The position numbers and the translations under genes are program-made. From Variovorax sp. PMC12 (lineage in GTDB: Bacteria > Pseudomonadota > Gammaproteobacteria > Burkholderiales > Burkholderiaceae_C), in NCBI RefSeq assembly GCF_003019815.1, contig NZ_CP027774.1, forward strand, positions 682,001 to 746,000: a stretch of 64,000 nucleotides of DNA, given 5' to 3'. Below are positions 52,742 to 61,928 of this stretch, piece after piece (the first letter of the stretch is position 1; each line of letters opens with the position of its first letter). The notes beneath the pieces are model-generated. The model was not told where the DNA came from, made no database searches, and was given only the letters and a program-made list of their open reading frames with translations.

Positions 52742-53857
52742 ATGCCGTCAGCTGCTTCCGCCACGCCAGCCGCGTATGCCCGGCCCTTGCTCGACAAGGC
52801 GCATACCGAGGACAGCCCGCCCCGAGGTCTTCATCACACGATCCCCATGTGCTACGTGCTTTCCTTCCTCGGCGGCGCGCAGGACCGTGGCATGGATGTG
52901 CCCGCGCTGCTGGCGCGCCACGGCATCTCTCCCGCGATGATTGATTCGCCGCTCTCGCGCGTTTCGGTGGCGCAGTTTGCCGCGCTGCTCAAGCACCTGC
53001 GCTGGCGCATGCGCGACGAACTGCTCGGCTTCGGAAGCCGACCCGTGAAGCTCGGCACCTTCGTGCTCGCAACGCGCCAGATGATGCGCTGCGCCACGCT
53101 GGGCGAGGCCTTGCGCGTGGGCTTCGGCATCTACCGCCTCGCCATCGACGAATTCAGCGCCCACCTGCGAATCGAAGGTGCGATGGCGCGCGTGGTCATC
53201 GGCGAGACTGCCGAGGGTCGGCGGCCCGGGTTCATCCAGTCGGCATTTCTGTACTGGGTGCTGGGGCTGTCGTCATGGCTGGTGCAGCAACGCATCGCGC
53301 TGCGCGAGGCCGCGCTCAGTCGCGATCTGCCGTCCGAGTCGTACCGGGAGAGCGGCCATCTGTTCAATGTTCCGATGCGCTTCGGCGCTCCCACCTCGAG
53401 CATCGCGTTCGATGCAAGCTGGCTCGCCGAGCCGGTCATGGCCGACCCCCTGCACCTTCAGGCGTTGTCCCGCGAACTGCCGGGTGCGCTGCTGGTGCGC
53501 TTTCGCGACCACTCGAGCCTGACCGAGCGCGTGCGCCTGCGGCTGCAGCACCAGCTTGCGGCGGGCCTGCCATCGCTCGAGCAGACTGCCTGGCACCTGA
53601 AGATGACGCCGCATTCGCTGCGGCGTCGCCTGGCCGAGCACGGCACCAGCTTCCAGGGCATCAAGAATGCGCTGCGCCGCGACGCGGCCATCGAGCTGCT
53701 GACGCGCTCCAGCCTGCCCTTGAGCGACATCTCGCAACAACTCGCCTTCTCGGAGCCCAGCACGTTCCATCGCAGCTTCAAGCTGTGGACCGGCGTGGCG
53801 CCGGGCGAGTACCGCCGCGTGCACGGCACCGCTCAGGCGGGCCCGGAGTGCGCCTGA
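52742..53857 (+). CDS. AraC-family regulator (OruR/ArgR-like N-domain)
   Basis: This 371-residue regulator has an N-terminal domain (residues about 35-230) of the arabinose-binding-like OruR type (VPALLARHGISPAMIDSPLSRVS; KLGTFVLATRQMMRCATLGEAL) and a C-terminal AraC double HTH (HSLRRRLAEHGTSFQGIKN; LPLSDISQQLAFSEPSTFHRSF). Such regulators sense fatty or hydroxylated acids or amino acids and activate catabolic genes. The downstream ligase-SDR-dehydrogenase-kinase operon starts 40 bases later and is the likely target. An AAGGAG site precedes ATG 52742. The operator places it within the GntR regulon. Confidence 0.85.
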   Translation: MPSAASATPAAYARPLLDKAHTEDSPPRGLHHTIPMCYVLSFLGGAQDRGMDVPALLARHGISPAMIDSPLSRVSVAQFAALLKHLRWRMRDELLGFGSRPVKLGTFVLATRQMMRCATLGEALRVGFGIYRLAIDEFSAHLRIEGAMARVVIGETAEGRRPGFIQSAFLYWVLGLSSWLVQQRIALREAALSRDLPSESYRESGHLFNVPMRFGAPTSSIAFDASWLAEPVMADPLHLQALSRELPGALLVRFRDHSSLTERVRLRLQHQLAAGLPSLEQTAWHLKMTPHSLRRRLAEHGTSFQGIKNALRRDAAIELLTRSSLPLSDISQQLAFSEPSTFHRSFKLWTGVAPGEYRRVHGTAQAGPECA

Positions 53858-53897
53858 ATCCTCCCAGTCTTCCGACCCATCCAAGAAAAAGCCGGCC

Positions 53898-55442
53898 ATG
53901 AACCATCCGTCGATCATCGCGCGCTCGCATCCCGACAAGACCGCTGCCCTCATGGCGCAATCGGGAGAACGCCTGTCCTACGCCCAGCTCGAGGCGCGCT
54001 CCAATCAGGGCGCTCACTTCTTGAGAGCGCTCGGGCTGAAGGCCGGCGACCATGTCGCGGTGATGCTGGAAAACCACCTGCGCTTCTTCGAGGTGTATTG
54101 GGCCGCGCAGCGCACTGGCCTCTACTTCACGCCCGTGAGCACGCACCTCAGCGCGCAGGAGGCTGCTTATATCGTGAACGACTGCGGCGCGCGCCTCGTG
54201 GTGTCTTCCGCGGCGATGGCCGACAAGGCGCTTGAACTCAAGGCGCTTTGCCCCGGGGTCGAGCATTTCGTCTGCGCCCACGGCCGCATCCCGGGCTACG
54301 CCTCGTGGGAGGAGCACACGGTCATGCAGCCCGAATCCCCGGTCTGCGACGAGGTGGGGGGGCACAACATGATGTATTCGTCGGGAACCACCGGCAAGCC
54401 CAAGGGCATCAAGGTGCCCTTCGCGAACAACCCGATCGGCGCAATCGTGCCGATCATGCAAGTGTTCGCACGCAGCTTCGGCTACGGCCTGGACACGGTC
54501 TATCTCTCGCCAGCGCCCCTCTATCACTCGGCACCGCTGGGCTTCTGCGCGACGGTGCAACGGCTGGGCGGCACCGTGGTCGTGATGGAGAAGTTCGAGC
54601 CCGAGGCTTTCCTGGCCAACGTGCAGGAGCACAGGGTCACGCACACCCAGGTCGTGCCGACCATGTTCGTACGGCTGCTGAAGCTGCCAGCGGAGGTGCG
54701 CGCCCGCTACGACGTGTCTTCGCTCGTGTGCGCGCTGCATGCCGCCGCTCCCTGCCCCGTGGAGGTGAAGCAACAGATGATCGACTGGTGGGGCCCCTGC
54801 ATCTTCGAGCAGTACAGCGGCTCCGAAGGCATCGGCTGCACCATGATTTCCGCGCCCGAATGGCTGGCGCACAAGGGTTCGGTGGGCCGCGCGCTGATGG
54901 GAGACGTGCGCATCGTCGCGGAAGATGGCAGCCTTCAGCCGACCGGCACGGCGGGCGCGGTGTACTTCGCCAACAGCCGCCGCTTCGTCTATCACAACGA
55001 CCCCGGCAAGACAGCGCAGGCCTTCAACGAACAAGGCTGGTCGACGCTCGGCGACGTGGGCTATCTCGACGAGGACGGCTACCTCTACCTGACCGACCGC
55101 AAGGCGTACATGATCATTTCGGGCGGGGTCAACATCTACCCGCAGGAAGCAGAGAACGCCCTGGCCCTTCACCCCGATGTGGCCGACGTGGCGGTGTTCG
55201 GCGTGCCCAACGCGGAGTTTGGCGAAGAGGTCAAGGCGGTGGTGCAGCCGGCCGACTTCGCGCGCGCAGGCCCGGCGCTGGAGGCCGAACTGATCGCCTA
55301 TTGCCGCGAGCGCCTCGCTTCGATCAAGTGCCCGCGCAGCATCGACTTCGAGGCGCAGCTGCCGCGCCAGGACAACGGCAAGCTCTTCAAGCGCCTGCTG
55401 CGCGACCGCTACTGGGCCGGACACGCGAGCCGCGTGATCTGA
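53898..55442 (+). CDS. Acyl-CoA ligase (ANL family)
   Basis: This 514-residue ligase has MMYSSGTTGKPKGIKVPF, EQYSGSEGIGCTMIS, STLGDVGYLDEDGYLYLTDRK and catalytic Lys region RQDNGKLFKRLLRDR. It is the first gene of block F proper, 40 bases after the AraC gene, followed by an SDR, an ACAD10/11-like dehydrogenase and a kinase. It likely activates the hydroxy acid that this module degrades. It resembles the ligase at 48914-50437. The start MNHPSIIARSHPDKTAAL is typical for this ligase group. Confidence 0.84.
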   Translation: MNHPSIIARSHPDKTAALMAQSGERLSYAQLEARSNQGAHFLRALGLKAGDHVAVMLENHLRFFEVYWAAQRTGLYFTPVSTHLSAQEAAYIVNDCGARLVVSSAAMADKALELKALCPGVEHFVCAHGRIPGYASWEEHTVMQPESPVCDEVGGHNMMYSSGTTGKPKGIKVPFANNPIGAIVPIMQVFARSFGYGLDTVYLSPAPLYHSAPLGFCATVQRLGGTVVVMEKFEPEAFLANVQEHRVTHTQVVPTMFVRLLKLPAEVRARYDVSSLVCALHAAAPCPVEVKQQMIDWWGPCIFEQYSGSEGIGCTMISAPEWLAHKGSVGRALMGDVRIVAEDGSLQPTGTAGAVYFANSRRFVYHNDPGKTAQAFNEQGWSTLGDVGYLDEDGYLYLTDRKAYMIISGGVNIYPQEAENALALHPDVADVAVFGVPNAEFGEEVKAVVQPADFARAGPALEAELIAYCRERLASIKCPRSIDFEAQLPRQDNGKLFKRLLRDRYWAGHASRVI

Positions 55443-55467
55443 GCCACCCACCTGCACGGAGGCCTCG

Positions 55468-56211
55468 ATGCAACACGACACGGCGTTCGACTTCGCCGGC
55501 AAGACCACGCTCGTCGTCGGCGGCACCAGCGGCATCGGCAACGGCATCGCGCAGGCCTTTCGGGCCGCGGGATCGGCGGTGCATGTATGGGGAACGCGCG
55601 CTGCCCCCGGTGACTACCGCACCGACGAGGGCAGCGATCTGCGTGGCCTGCATTTCTCGCGTGTCGACGTCTCGGACGCGGCCGCCGTCCATGCCTTCGC
55701 GCCCCCGTTCGATCGGCTCGACGTGCTGGTGCTCGCGCAGGGCGCTGTCGAGTACCGCCGCGCCGAGTTCGAGGACGCGACCTTCCGCCGCGTGGTCGAC
55801 GTCAACCTCAATAGCGTGATGGCCTGCGCGAGCGTGTTCCACCCGCTGCTCAAGGCGGCGGGTGGCGCGGTGATCGTGGTGAGCTCCATCTCGGCCTACC
55901 GCGCCGCGCTCGGCACACCGGCCTATGCGGCGTCGAAAGCCGCGGCGTTGTCGCTCACGCGCTCACTCGGCGCGGCCTGGGCCACGGACGGCATTCGCGT
56001 GAACGGCATCGCGCCCGGGCTGGTCGCCACCAAGATGACCCGCGTCACCACGGACAACCCGCAGCGGCTCGCGGCGACCGTCGCGCGCATTCCGGCCGGA
56101 CGCGTCGGCACGCCCGCCGACATGGCCGGCGTGGCGCTGTTCCTTGCTTCTCCGCTCGCGCGGTACGTGATCGGCCACACCATCCCCGTCGACGGCGGGC
56201 TCAGCGCCTGA
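55468..56211 (+). CDS. Short-chain dehydrogenase/reductase
   Basis: This 247-residue classical SDR has the cofactor loop VGGTSGIGNG, catalytic Ser in VVSSISAYR and Tyr-x3-Lys in PAYAASKAAAL, with RVNGIAPGLVATKM and IPVDGGLSA at the end. The usual NNAG motif reads LAQGAVEY, a moderate deviation. It may interconvert a hydroxyl and keto group of the substrate, like LvaD-type 3-hydroxyacyl dehydrogenases. It starts 25 bases after the ligase and precedes the ACAD10/11-like gene by 29 bases. Confidence 0.8.
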   Translation: MQHDTAFDFAGKTTLVVGGTSGIGNGIAQAFRAAGSAVHVWGTRAAPGDYRTDEGSDLRGLHFSRVDVSDAAAVHAFAPPFDRLDVLVLAQGAVEYRRAEFEDATFRRVVDVNLNSVMACASVFHPLLKAAGGAVIVVSSISAYRAALGTPAYAASKAAALSLTRSLGAAWATDGIRVNGIAPGLVATKMTRVTTDNPQRLAATVARIPAGRVGTPADMAGVALFLASPLARYVIGHTIPVDGGLSA

Positions 56212-56240
56212 GGGCGTTGCACAACACCAGGAGACAACAC

Positions 56241-57536
56241 ATGAGCTGGGGATTCGAGACCGACGAGGCGTTCCAGAAGGAACTCGACTGGATAGACGAC
56301 TTCGTGCGCAACGAGGTGGAGCCGCTGGACCTGCTGCTGGACAGCCCCTACAACGTGGCCGACCCGGCCCGCAACCGGCTGGTGCGCCCTCTGCAGCAGA
56401 AGGTGCGCGAGCGCAAGCTCTGGGCTTGCCACCTCGGCCCCGAACTGGGCGGGCAGGGCTACGGGCAGGTGAAGCTGGCGCTGATGAACGAGATCCTCGG
56501 GCGCTCGGGCTTCGCGCCCACGGTGTTCGGCTGCCAGGCACCGGACTCGGGCAACGCGGAAATCCTGGCGCACTATGGCACCGAGGCGCAGAAGAAGCGC
56601 TACCTGCATCCGCTGCTGGCCAACGAAATCGTCTCCTGCTTTGCCATGACCGAGCCGCAGGGCGGCTCCGACCCGCAGGTCTTCACCACGCGTGCCGAAC
56701 GCGATGGCGACGACTGGCTCATCAGCGGACAGAAGTGGTTCGCATCGAACGCCAACTACGCCTCCTTCTTCATCACGATGGCGGTGACCGACCCGGACGT
56801 TTCGGCCTACAAGGGCATGTCGATGTTCATCGTGCCGGCCGGCACGCCCGGCCTGAAGATCGTGCGCGACGTGCACCTGGCCGGCCGCAAGGCCCACGGG
56901 CATGGCCACGGCTACCTGGATCTCGACCATGTGCGGGTGCCGTCCGACCACATGCTCGGCGGGCCGGGACAGGCCTTCGCGGTCGCGCAGACGCGCCTGG
57001 GCGGCGGGCGCATCCACCATGCGATGCGCACCATCGGGGAGGCGCGCAAGGCTTTCGACATGCTGTGCGAGCGCGCCGTGTCGCGGCGCACGCAGCACGG
57101 CAGGCTGGCGGACAAGCAGCTGGTGCAGGCGATGGTGGCCGACTCCTGGATCGAGCTGGAGCAGTTTCGCCTGCTGGTGCTGCGCACCGCGTGGCTGATC
57201 GACAAGCACAACGACTACCAACTGGTGCGCAAGGACATCTCGGCCGTGAAGGCGGCCATGCCCAAGGTGCTGCACGACATCGTGGCGCGCGCGATCCAGG
57301 TGCATGGATCGCTGGGACTGACCGACGAGATGCCGCTGGTCGAGCAGATGGTGTCGTCCCTCATCATGGGCCTGGCCGACGGACCGACCGAGGTGCACAA
57401 GATCACGCTTGCACGCGAGTTGCTCAAGCAGGTGGCGCCGTCCACTGCACTGTTCCCCAGCTACCACCTGCCGCGTGCGCGCGAACGCGCAATGGCCCTG
57501 TACGGCGCGGCGCTCGAAGGCGCCGACGGGCTTTGA
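56241..57536 (+). CDS. ACAD10/11-type acyl-CoA dehydrogenase
   Basis: This 431-residue dehydrogenase is longer than the usual 380. It has CFAMTEPQGGSDPQVF, SGQKWFASNANYAS, RLGGGRIHHAMRTIGEARKA, CERAVSRR and GLADGPTEVHKITLAREL, stretches characteristic of the ACAD10/ACAD11 dehydrogenase domain. In animals that domain is fused to a kinase domain and handles 4-hydroxyacyl-CoAs after phosphorylation. Here the kinase is the next gene (57542), separated by five bases. CAGGAGA precedes ATG 56241. The function is inferred from this pairing. Confidence 0.82.
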   Translation: MSWGFETDEAFQKELDWIDDFVRNEVEPLDLLLDSPYNVADPARNRLVRPLQQKVRERKLWACHLGPELGGQGYGQVKLALMNEILGRSGFAPTVFGCQAPDSGNAEILAHYGTEAQKKRYLHPLLANEIVSCFAMTEPQGGSDPQVFTTRAERDGDDWLISGQKWFASNANYASFFITMAVTDPDVSAYKGMSMFIVPAGTPGLKIVRDVHLAGRKAHGHGHGYLDLDHVRVPSDHMLGGPGQAFAVAQTRLGGGRIHHAMRTIGEARKAFDMLCERAVSRRTQHGRLADKQLVQAMVADSWIELEQFRLLVLRTAWLIDKHNDYQLVRKDISAVKAAMPKVLHDIVARAIQVHGSLGLTDEMPLVEQMVSSLIMGLADGPTEVHKITLARELLKQVAPSTALFPSYHLPRARERAMALYGAALEGADGL

Positions 57537-57541
57537 GCGGG

Positions 57542-58615
57542 ATGCAGGCCGCGGCCGACGCGCAGGCGTGGCATGAGCTGGTCGACCCGGCGGCGCTGGC
57601 CGCGTGGATGGACACGCAGGGCCTGCGCGGGCGCGAGGGTGGCGATATCACCCACGCCACCTTGCTGGCCGGCGGCACCCAGAATGTTCTGCTGAAATTC
57701 GAGCGGGGCGCGCGCAGCTTCGTGCTGCGCCGCCCGTCGCGCCACCTGCGGGCCAACAGCAACGAAACCATGGGGCGCGAGGCCCGCGTGCTGGCCGCGC
57801 TTGCGGGCAGTGCCGTGCCGCACCCCGTCTTCATTGCAGCCTGCGCCGATACCGCGGTGATCGGCGCGGCTTTCTATCTGATGGAGCCCGTGGACGGTTT
57901 CAACGCCGCCCACGCCGGCTTGCCGGCGCTGCATGCGTCCGATCCTCTGTTGCGCAGGCGCATGGGTTTTTCGATGGTCGATGCCATTGCCGCGCTCGCG
58001 GCGGTCGATGTGGCGGCCGTCGGCTTGTCCGACTTCGGCCGCGCCGAGGGTTTTCTCGAGCGGCAGGTTCCACGGTGGCGCAAGCAGCTAGAAGGCTATG
58101 CCGCATGCGAAGGCTGGCCCGGTCCGCAGTCGTTGCCCGAGGTGCGCCAGGTTGGCGACTGGCTCGACGCGCATCGACCGGCTGCATTCACGCCTGGCCT
58201 GCTGCATGGGGACTTCCACATTGCCAACGTGATGTTCCGCCACGACGGGCCCGAGCTCGCGGCCGTGGTCGACTGGGAACTCGCGACGGTGGGCGACCCG
58301 TTGCTCGACCTGGGCTGGCTGCTGGCGACATGGCCGCGCCCTGACGGCTCTCACCACACGCTGAACCGGATTCGGCCGTGGAACGGATTCCCGCTGGGGC
58401 TGGAACTGGTGGAGCGCTATGCGCAACGCAGTCAGCGCGACCTTTCGGCCATCCGCTGGTATGCGGTGCTCGCCTGCTACAAGCTGGCGATCATCCTCGA
58501 GGGCAGCCACGCCCGTGCCTGCGCGGGCCAGGCGCCGCGCGACACCGGCGAGCGGCTGCACGGCGCCGCACGCGGCCAGTTGCGGCGCGCCGTGGACTGG
58601 ATCGAGCACCCATGA
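57542..58615 (+). CDS. APH/ACAD10-like kinase paired with the dehydrogenase
   Basis: This 357-residue APH-fold kinase has nucleotide loop HATLLAGGTQNVLLKFE, Brenner motif LLHGDFHIANVMF and VVDWELATVGDPLLDLGWL. It is close to the N-terminal domain of ACAD10/11, which phosphorylates the hydroxyl of 4-hydroxyacyl-CoA. The gene follows the ACAD10/11-type dehydrogenase immediately, so the two reproduce the fused animal protein as separate genes. ATG 57542 is used; a TTG at 57533 would overlap the dehydrogenase stop. No DUF6285 gene accompanies this copy, unlike the kinase at 47905. Confidence 0.82.
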   Translation: MQAAADAQAWHELVDPAALAAWMDTQGLRGREGGDITHATLLAGGTQNVLLKFERGARSFVLRRPSRHLRANSNETMGREARVLAALAGSAVPHPVFIAACADTAVIGAAFYLMEPVDGFNAAHAGLPALHASDPLLRRRMGFSMVDAIAALAAVDVAAVGLSDFGRAEGFLERQVPRWRKQLEGYAACEGWPGPQSLPEVRQVGDWLDAHRPAAFTPGLLHGDFHIANVMFRHDGPELAAVVDWELATVGDPLLDLGWLLATWPRPDGSHHTLNRIRPWNGFPLGLELVERYAQRSQRDLSAIRWYAVLACYKLAIILEGSHARACAGQAPRDTGERLHGAARGQLRRAVDWIEHP

Positions 58616-58714
58616 ACCGGCGCGCGCGTGGTCGGCGAGGTGTTCGGCGCCTGCCTGTTCGCGACGAACGACTTCGGCCGCATCAAACGATCAACCCAAA
58701 CGAAAGACACGTAC

Positions 58715-59869
58715 ATGCCAGGACCGCTTGCAGGTATCAGGGTGCTCGAAGTCGCGAGCATCGGCCCCGGGCCCTTCTGCGCCATGATGCTCGCTGACAT
58801 GGGGGCCGAGGTGATCCGCATCGACCGCCGTGCCGACGTCGGCCGCACGCCCTGGGTGCCGCCGCGCGCCGACATACTGTCGCGCGGGCGGCGCTCGCTG
58901 GCGCTCGACCTCAAGCAGCCCGAAGGCGCGCAGGTGCTGCTCGACATGGCCGCGCAGGCCGACCTGCTGGTCGAGGGCTTTCGCCCCGGCGTGATGGAGC
59001 GGCTGGGCGTGGGGCCCGAAGCCTGCCTCGCGCGCAACCCGAAGCTGGTGTACGGCCGCATGACCGGTTGGGGCCAGAGCGGGCCGCTCGCACAGGCGGC
59101 CGGCCACGACATCAACTACATCGCCCTCAGCGGCGCATTGCACGGCATCGGTCATCCCGACACGGGTCCTGTGCCGCCGCTCAACCTCGTGGGCGATTTC
59201 GGCGGCGGCGGCGCGATGCTGGCCTTCGGCCTGGCTTGCGCGCTCATCGAGGCACGCGGATCGGGGCGCGGCCAGGTGGTCGATGCGGCGATGACGGAAG
59301 GCTCGGCGCTGCTGATGTCGATGTTCTACAGCACCCATGCGGCCGGCCGCTGGCATCGGCTGGGCGAGAACATGCTCGATGGCGCGGCGCATTTCTACGG
59401 GACATACCGCTGCGCCGACGGCCGGTGGCTTGCGCTGGGCTCGGTCGAGCCGCAGTTCTACGCGCTGCTGCTCGACACGCTGGGCATCGGGAACGCCGCC
59501 GAGTGGCCGCAGCACGAGCGCGCCCGCTGGCCCGAGCTCAAGCGCAAGCTGGCCGAGCGCTTCGCCACGCGTACCCGGGACGACTGGTGCGCGCTGATGG
59601 AGGGCACCGACATCTGCTTTGCGCCTGTGCTCGATCTCGACGAAGCGCCGCGCCACCCGCACGCGGTGGCGCGCGGCAGCTTCGTGAGCGTCGATGGCAC
59701 GGTGCAGCCCGCACCGGTGCCGCGCTTCAGCCGCAGCCAGCCGGCGACGCCGCACGGCGCACCGGTCGTCGGCGCGCACAGCGAGGCCTTGCTGGCGGCC
59801 TTCGGCTTCGACGCCTCGCGCGTCGAGGCGCTGCGCGCCGCCGGCGTGTTCGCGCAGGCCGCGTCATGA
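58715..59869 (+). CDS. Alpha-methylacyl-CoA racemase (CaiB/BaiF fold)
   Basis: This 384-residue protein has MPGPLAGIRVLEVASIGPG at the start, EGFRPGVMERLGVGPEA, the catalytic His in AGHDINYIALSGAL and the Asp in NLVGDFGGGGAML. These are the racemase residues, as in the enzyme at 16334-17416, which it resembles throughout. It epimerises 2-methylacyl-CoAs. It starts at ATG 58715, about 100 bases after the kinase. The in-frame extension 58628-58714 reads like coding sequence but lacks the family's N-terminus. It overlaps the SDR gene by four bases (ATGA). Confidence 0.82.
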   Translation: MPGPLAGIRVLEVASIGPGPFCAMMLADMGAEVIRIDRRADVGRTPWVPPRADILSRGRRSLALDLKQPEGAQVLLDMAAQADLLVEGFRPGVMERLGVGPEACLARNPKLVYGRMTGWGQSGPLAQAAGHDINYIALSGALHGIGHPDTGPVPPLNLVGDFGGGGAMLAFGLACALIEARGSGRGQVVDAAMTEGSALLMSMFYSTHAAGRWHRLGENMLDGAAHFYGTYRCADGRWLALGSVEPQFYALLLDTLGIGNAAEWPQHERARWPELKRKLAERFATRTRDDWCALMEGTDICFAPVLDLDEAPRHPHAVARGSFVSVDGTVQPAPVPRFSRSQPATPHGAPVVGAHSEALLAAFGFDASRVEALRAAGVFAQAAS

Positions 59870-60621
59870 AGCGCCTGGCGGGCCGCTCGGCCATCGTGAC
59901 CGGCGCGGCGTCGGGCATCGGCGCGGCCACGGCAAGGCTGTTCGAGGAGGAGGGCGCGCGCGTGCTCGCGGTCGACCGCGATGCGGCACTGCTGGCCGAA
60001 ACGCATGCGGGGCGGGACGGCATTCGCACGCTGGCGCAGGACCTGACCGGCGAAGATGCGCCGCGTGCCGTGGTGACAGGGGCGCTCGCCGCATTCGGCG
60101 CCATCGACATCCTGTTCAACAACGCCGGCACCAGTGCCAACAGCCTGGCCGAGGCCATGACCGACGCGCAGTGGGACAACGTGCTCGACGTGAACCTGCG
60201 ATCGATGTTCCGGCTCACGCGCGAGGCCATCCCGGCGCTGAAGCAGCAGGCCGCGAAGACGGGCCGGGCGCGCATCCTGAACACGTCGTCGGTGATGGCG
60301 CGCGACACCGACATCGGTCTGTCGGCCTACGCCGCCTCCAAGCACGGCGTGGCGGGTTTGACGAAGACGCTGGCGCTGGAGCTCGGCAAGTTCGGCATCA
60401 CGGCCAACCACATCCTGCCGGGCGCCATCGTCACCGGGTTGACGCGGCGCAGCTTCGAGCAGGCGCACATCAGCGCGGTGTGGGAGAAAAAGGCCGCGCT
60501 GCGCCGGCTGGGCCAGCCTGGCGATATCGCGCGCGCCGCGCTGCTGCTGGCGAGCGACGAGGCCGACTTCATCACCGGCCACGGGCTGGTGGTGGACGGC
60601 GGGCTCACGCTGCGGGCCTGA
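59866..60621 (+). CDS. Short-chain dehydrogenase/reductase
   Basis: This 251-residue SDR has TGAASGIGAAT (cofactor), NNAGTSAN, catalytic Ser in LNTSSVMARD and Tyr-x3-Lys in SAYAASKHGVAG, and ends GHGLVVDGGLTLR. The Asp in VLAVDRDA favours NAD(H). It is coupled to the racemase gene by overlap and probably oxidises a hydroxyacyl-CoA formed from the racemised substrate. Its end overlaps the remnant ligase gene on the opposite strand. Confidence 0.82.
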   Translation: MKRLAGRSAIVTGAASGIGAATARLFEEEGARVLAVDRDAALLAETHAGRDGIRTLAQDLTGEDAPRAVVTGALAAFGAIDILFNNAGTSANSLAEAMTDAQWDNVLDVNLRSMFRLTREAIPALKQQAAKTGRARILNTSSVMARDTDIGLSAYAASKHGVAGLTKTLALELGKFGITANHILPGAIVTGLTRRSFEQAHISAVWEKKAALRRLGQPGDIARAALLLASDEADFITGHGLVVDGGLTLRA

Positions 60622-60954
60622 TCAGCCGCTTGAGCCGGTCAACGATGAACAGGTAGCCCTCGGCGTCGCGGTGCACGAGGTCGCCGGTGCGCAGGAAGCG
60701 ACGGCCGTCGATCTCGCGGAAAGCCTCTGCGTCCGCCTGCGGTTGCAGACGGCCATCGATGCGGTCTCGGTCATGCCCCAGCCCTCGAGGTAGCGCACGC
60801 CCAGTTCGTCGGACAGGCGCAGGCTCACCGCTTCGGGCAGGCCCGTGCCCCCGCCCGTGATGGTGCCGAGGCTCGCGATGTCGAACGCGCCCTTGGGCCA
60901 GAACGGCGAAGGGGCGCCTCGAAGCGGGGCGAGGGCATCGGCGATGGTCGGCAT
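60605..60954 (-). pseudogene. Broken acyl-CoA ligase gene with internal deletion
   Basis: The upstream part reads MPTIADALAPLRGAPSPF, then GGGTGLPEAV and YLEGWGMTETASM, matching the centre of an ANL ligase. After TASM the frame changes and an internal segment of about 60 residues is missing. The other frame continues AEAFREIDGRRFLRTGDL and DAEGYLFIVDRLKRLIR, then a stop at 60605-60607. The N-terminal half and the C-terminal catalytic Lys domain are absent. It most resembles the ligase at 37907-39550. The remnant ends inside the SDR gene on the other strand. Confidence 0.8.
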
Positions 60955-60964
60955 GGTGCGGCTT

Positions 60965-61750
60965 TCAGTGTCCGGTCCAGCGCGGGGCGCGGCGCTCGGC
61001 GAAGGCCCGCGGGCCTTCGAGGTAGTCATCGGTCTTCACAAGGCGCGCGATGGCGTCACGTGCCAGCGCCTGGAGCGCCGCCTCGTCCAGGTCGGGCACG
61101 CGGCGCGCGACGGCCAGGCTCTCGGCCACCGCGAAGGGCGCGTTGGCGCAGACGCGCCCTGCCAGTTGCAGCGCGCTGTGCAGCACCTCGCCGGGCGCGA
61201 CCACGCGATTGACGAGGCCCAGCGCCAGCGCCCTGTGCGCATCGATGGGGTCGCCGGTTGCGATCATCTCCAGCGCAATGGCTCGCGGCAGCGAGCGCGG
61301 CAGGCGGTAGATGCCCCCAGCCGCGGCGATGAGCCCGCGTTGAACCTCGGGCAGGCCGAAGATGGCGTGCTCCGAGGCCACTACCAGATCGCAGGCGAGC
61401 ATGAGCTCCAGGCCGCCGGCCACCGCCGCGCCATTCACCGCGGCGATCCAGAGCTTGCGCCGCCGTGCGTTCACGAAGCCTGCAAAGCCGCCGTCGGGCG
61501 TGGAGCGTGCGCTGGGCGCGCTGCCCCCGGCCAGCTCCTTGAGGTCGGCACCGGCGCAGAAGGCTTGGCCGCCGGCGCCGGTGAGGATGGCCACGCGAAT
61601 CTCCGCATCGGCCTCGACGGCCTGTACATGCTGCTCCAGCGCCCGTGCGAGCGCGGCATTGACCGCGTTGCGTGCCTGCGGGCGGTTGAGCGTCAGCACC
61701 GCGATGTGCACGCCGGCCCGGTGAAATTGGACGACATCTTCAGGGTTCAT
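60965..61750 (-). CDS. Enoyl-CoA hydratase (crotonase)
   Basis: This 261-residue crotonase starts MNPEDVVQFHRAGVHIAVLT. The oxyanion loop is FCAGADLKELAGG. Both hydratase glutamates are present, in GGLELMLACD and LPEVQRGLIAAAGG, so it should hydrate 2-enoyl-CoA to 3-hydroxyacyl-CoA, unlike the PaaG-like protein at 42516. The gene directly follows the broken ligase gene on the same strand, which might once have been its operon partner. ATG 61750 chosen. It is divergent from the TctC gene at 61929. Confidence 0.83.
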   Translation of the reverse strand: MNPEDVVQFHRAGVHIAVLTLNRPQARNAVNAALARALEQHVQAVEADAEIRVAILTGAGGQAFCAGADLKELAGGSAPSARSTPDGGFAGFVNARRRKLWIAAVNGAAVAGGLELMLACDLVVASEHAIFGLPEVQRGLIAAAGGIYRLPRSLPRAIALEMIATGDPIDAHRALALGLVNRVVAPGEVLHSALQLAGRVCANAPFAVAESLAVARRVPDLDEAALQALARDAIARLVKTDDYLEGPRAFAERRAPRWTGH

Positions 61751-61928
61751 GAGGTTCCTTCTGCGGTGATGCAGCCACGCAGCGATGCAGCGGTGCATCC
61801 GGTAGGGCCGGGTCGGCGATTCGGCCAACGCAACTGCGCGACTGCGCCATTGCGGGACGGGGCGGGCACTTTCCATACTGGCCGCAGGCGGACATCGATC
61901 CGCCGTACAACCACCCTGGAGACAAGAC

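Noticed and set aside
58685..58699. Possible operator AAACGATCAACCCAA before the racemase at 58715
   Set aside because: Only the central GATCAACC matches the regulon motif, the dyad is lost, and there is no -10 box in the usual register.
58628..58714. N-terminal extension of the racemase gene
   Set aside because: The frame is open and reads plausibly, but the racemase family begins at MPGPLAGIRVLE, and no homologous extension is seen in the paralogue at 16334-17416.
61905..61915. Half-site GTACAACCACC before the TctC gene at 61929
   Set aside because: One half only, with no TGGT partner, so it is likely chance similarity.
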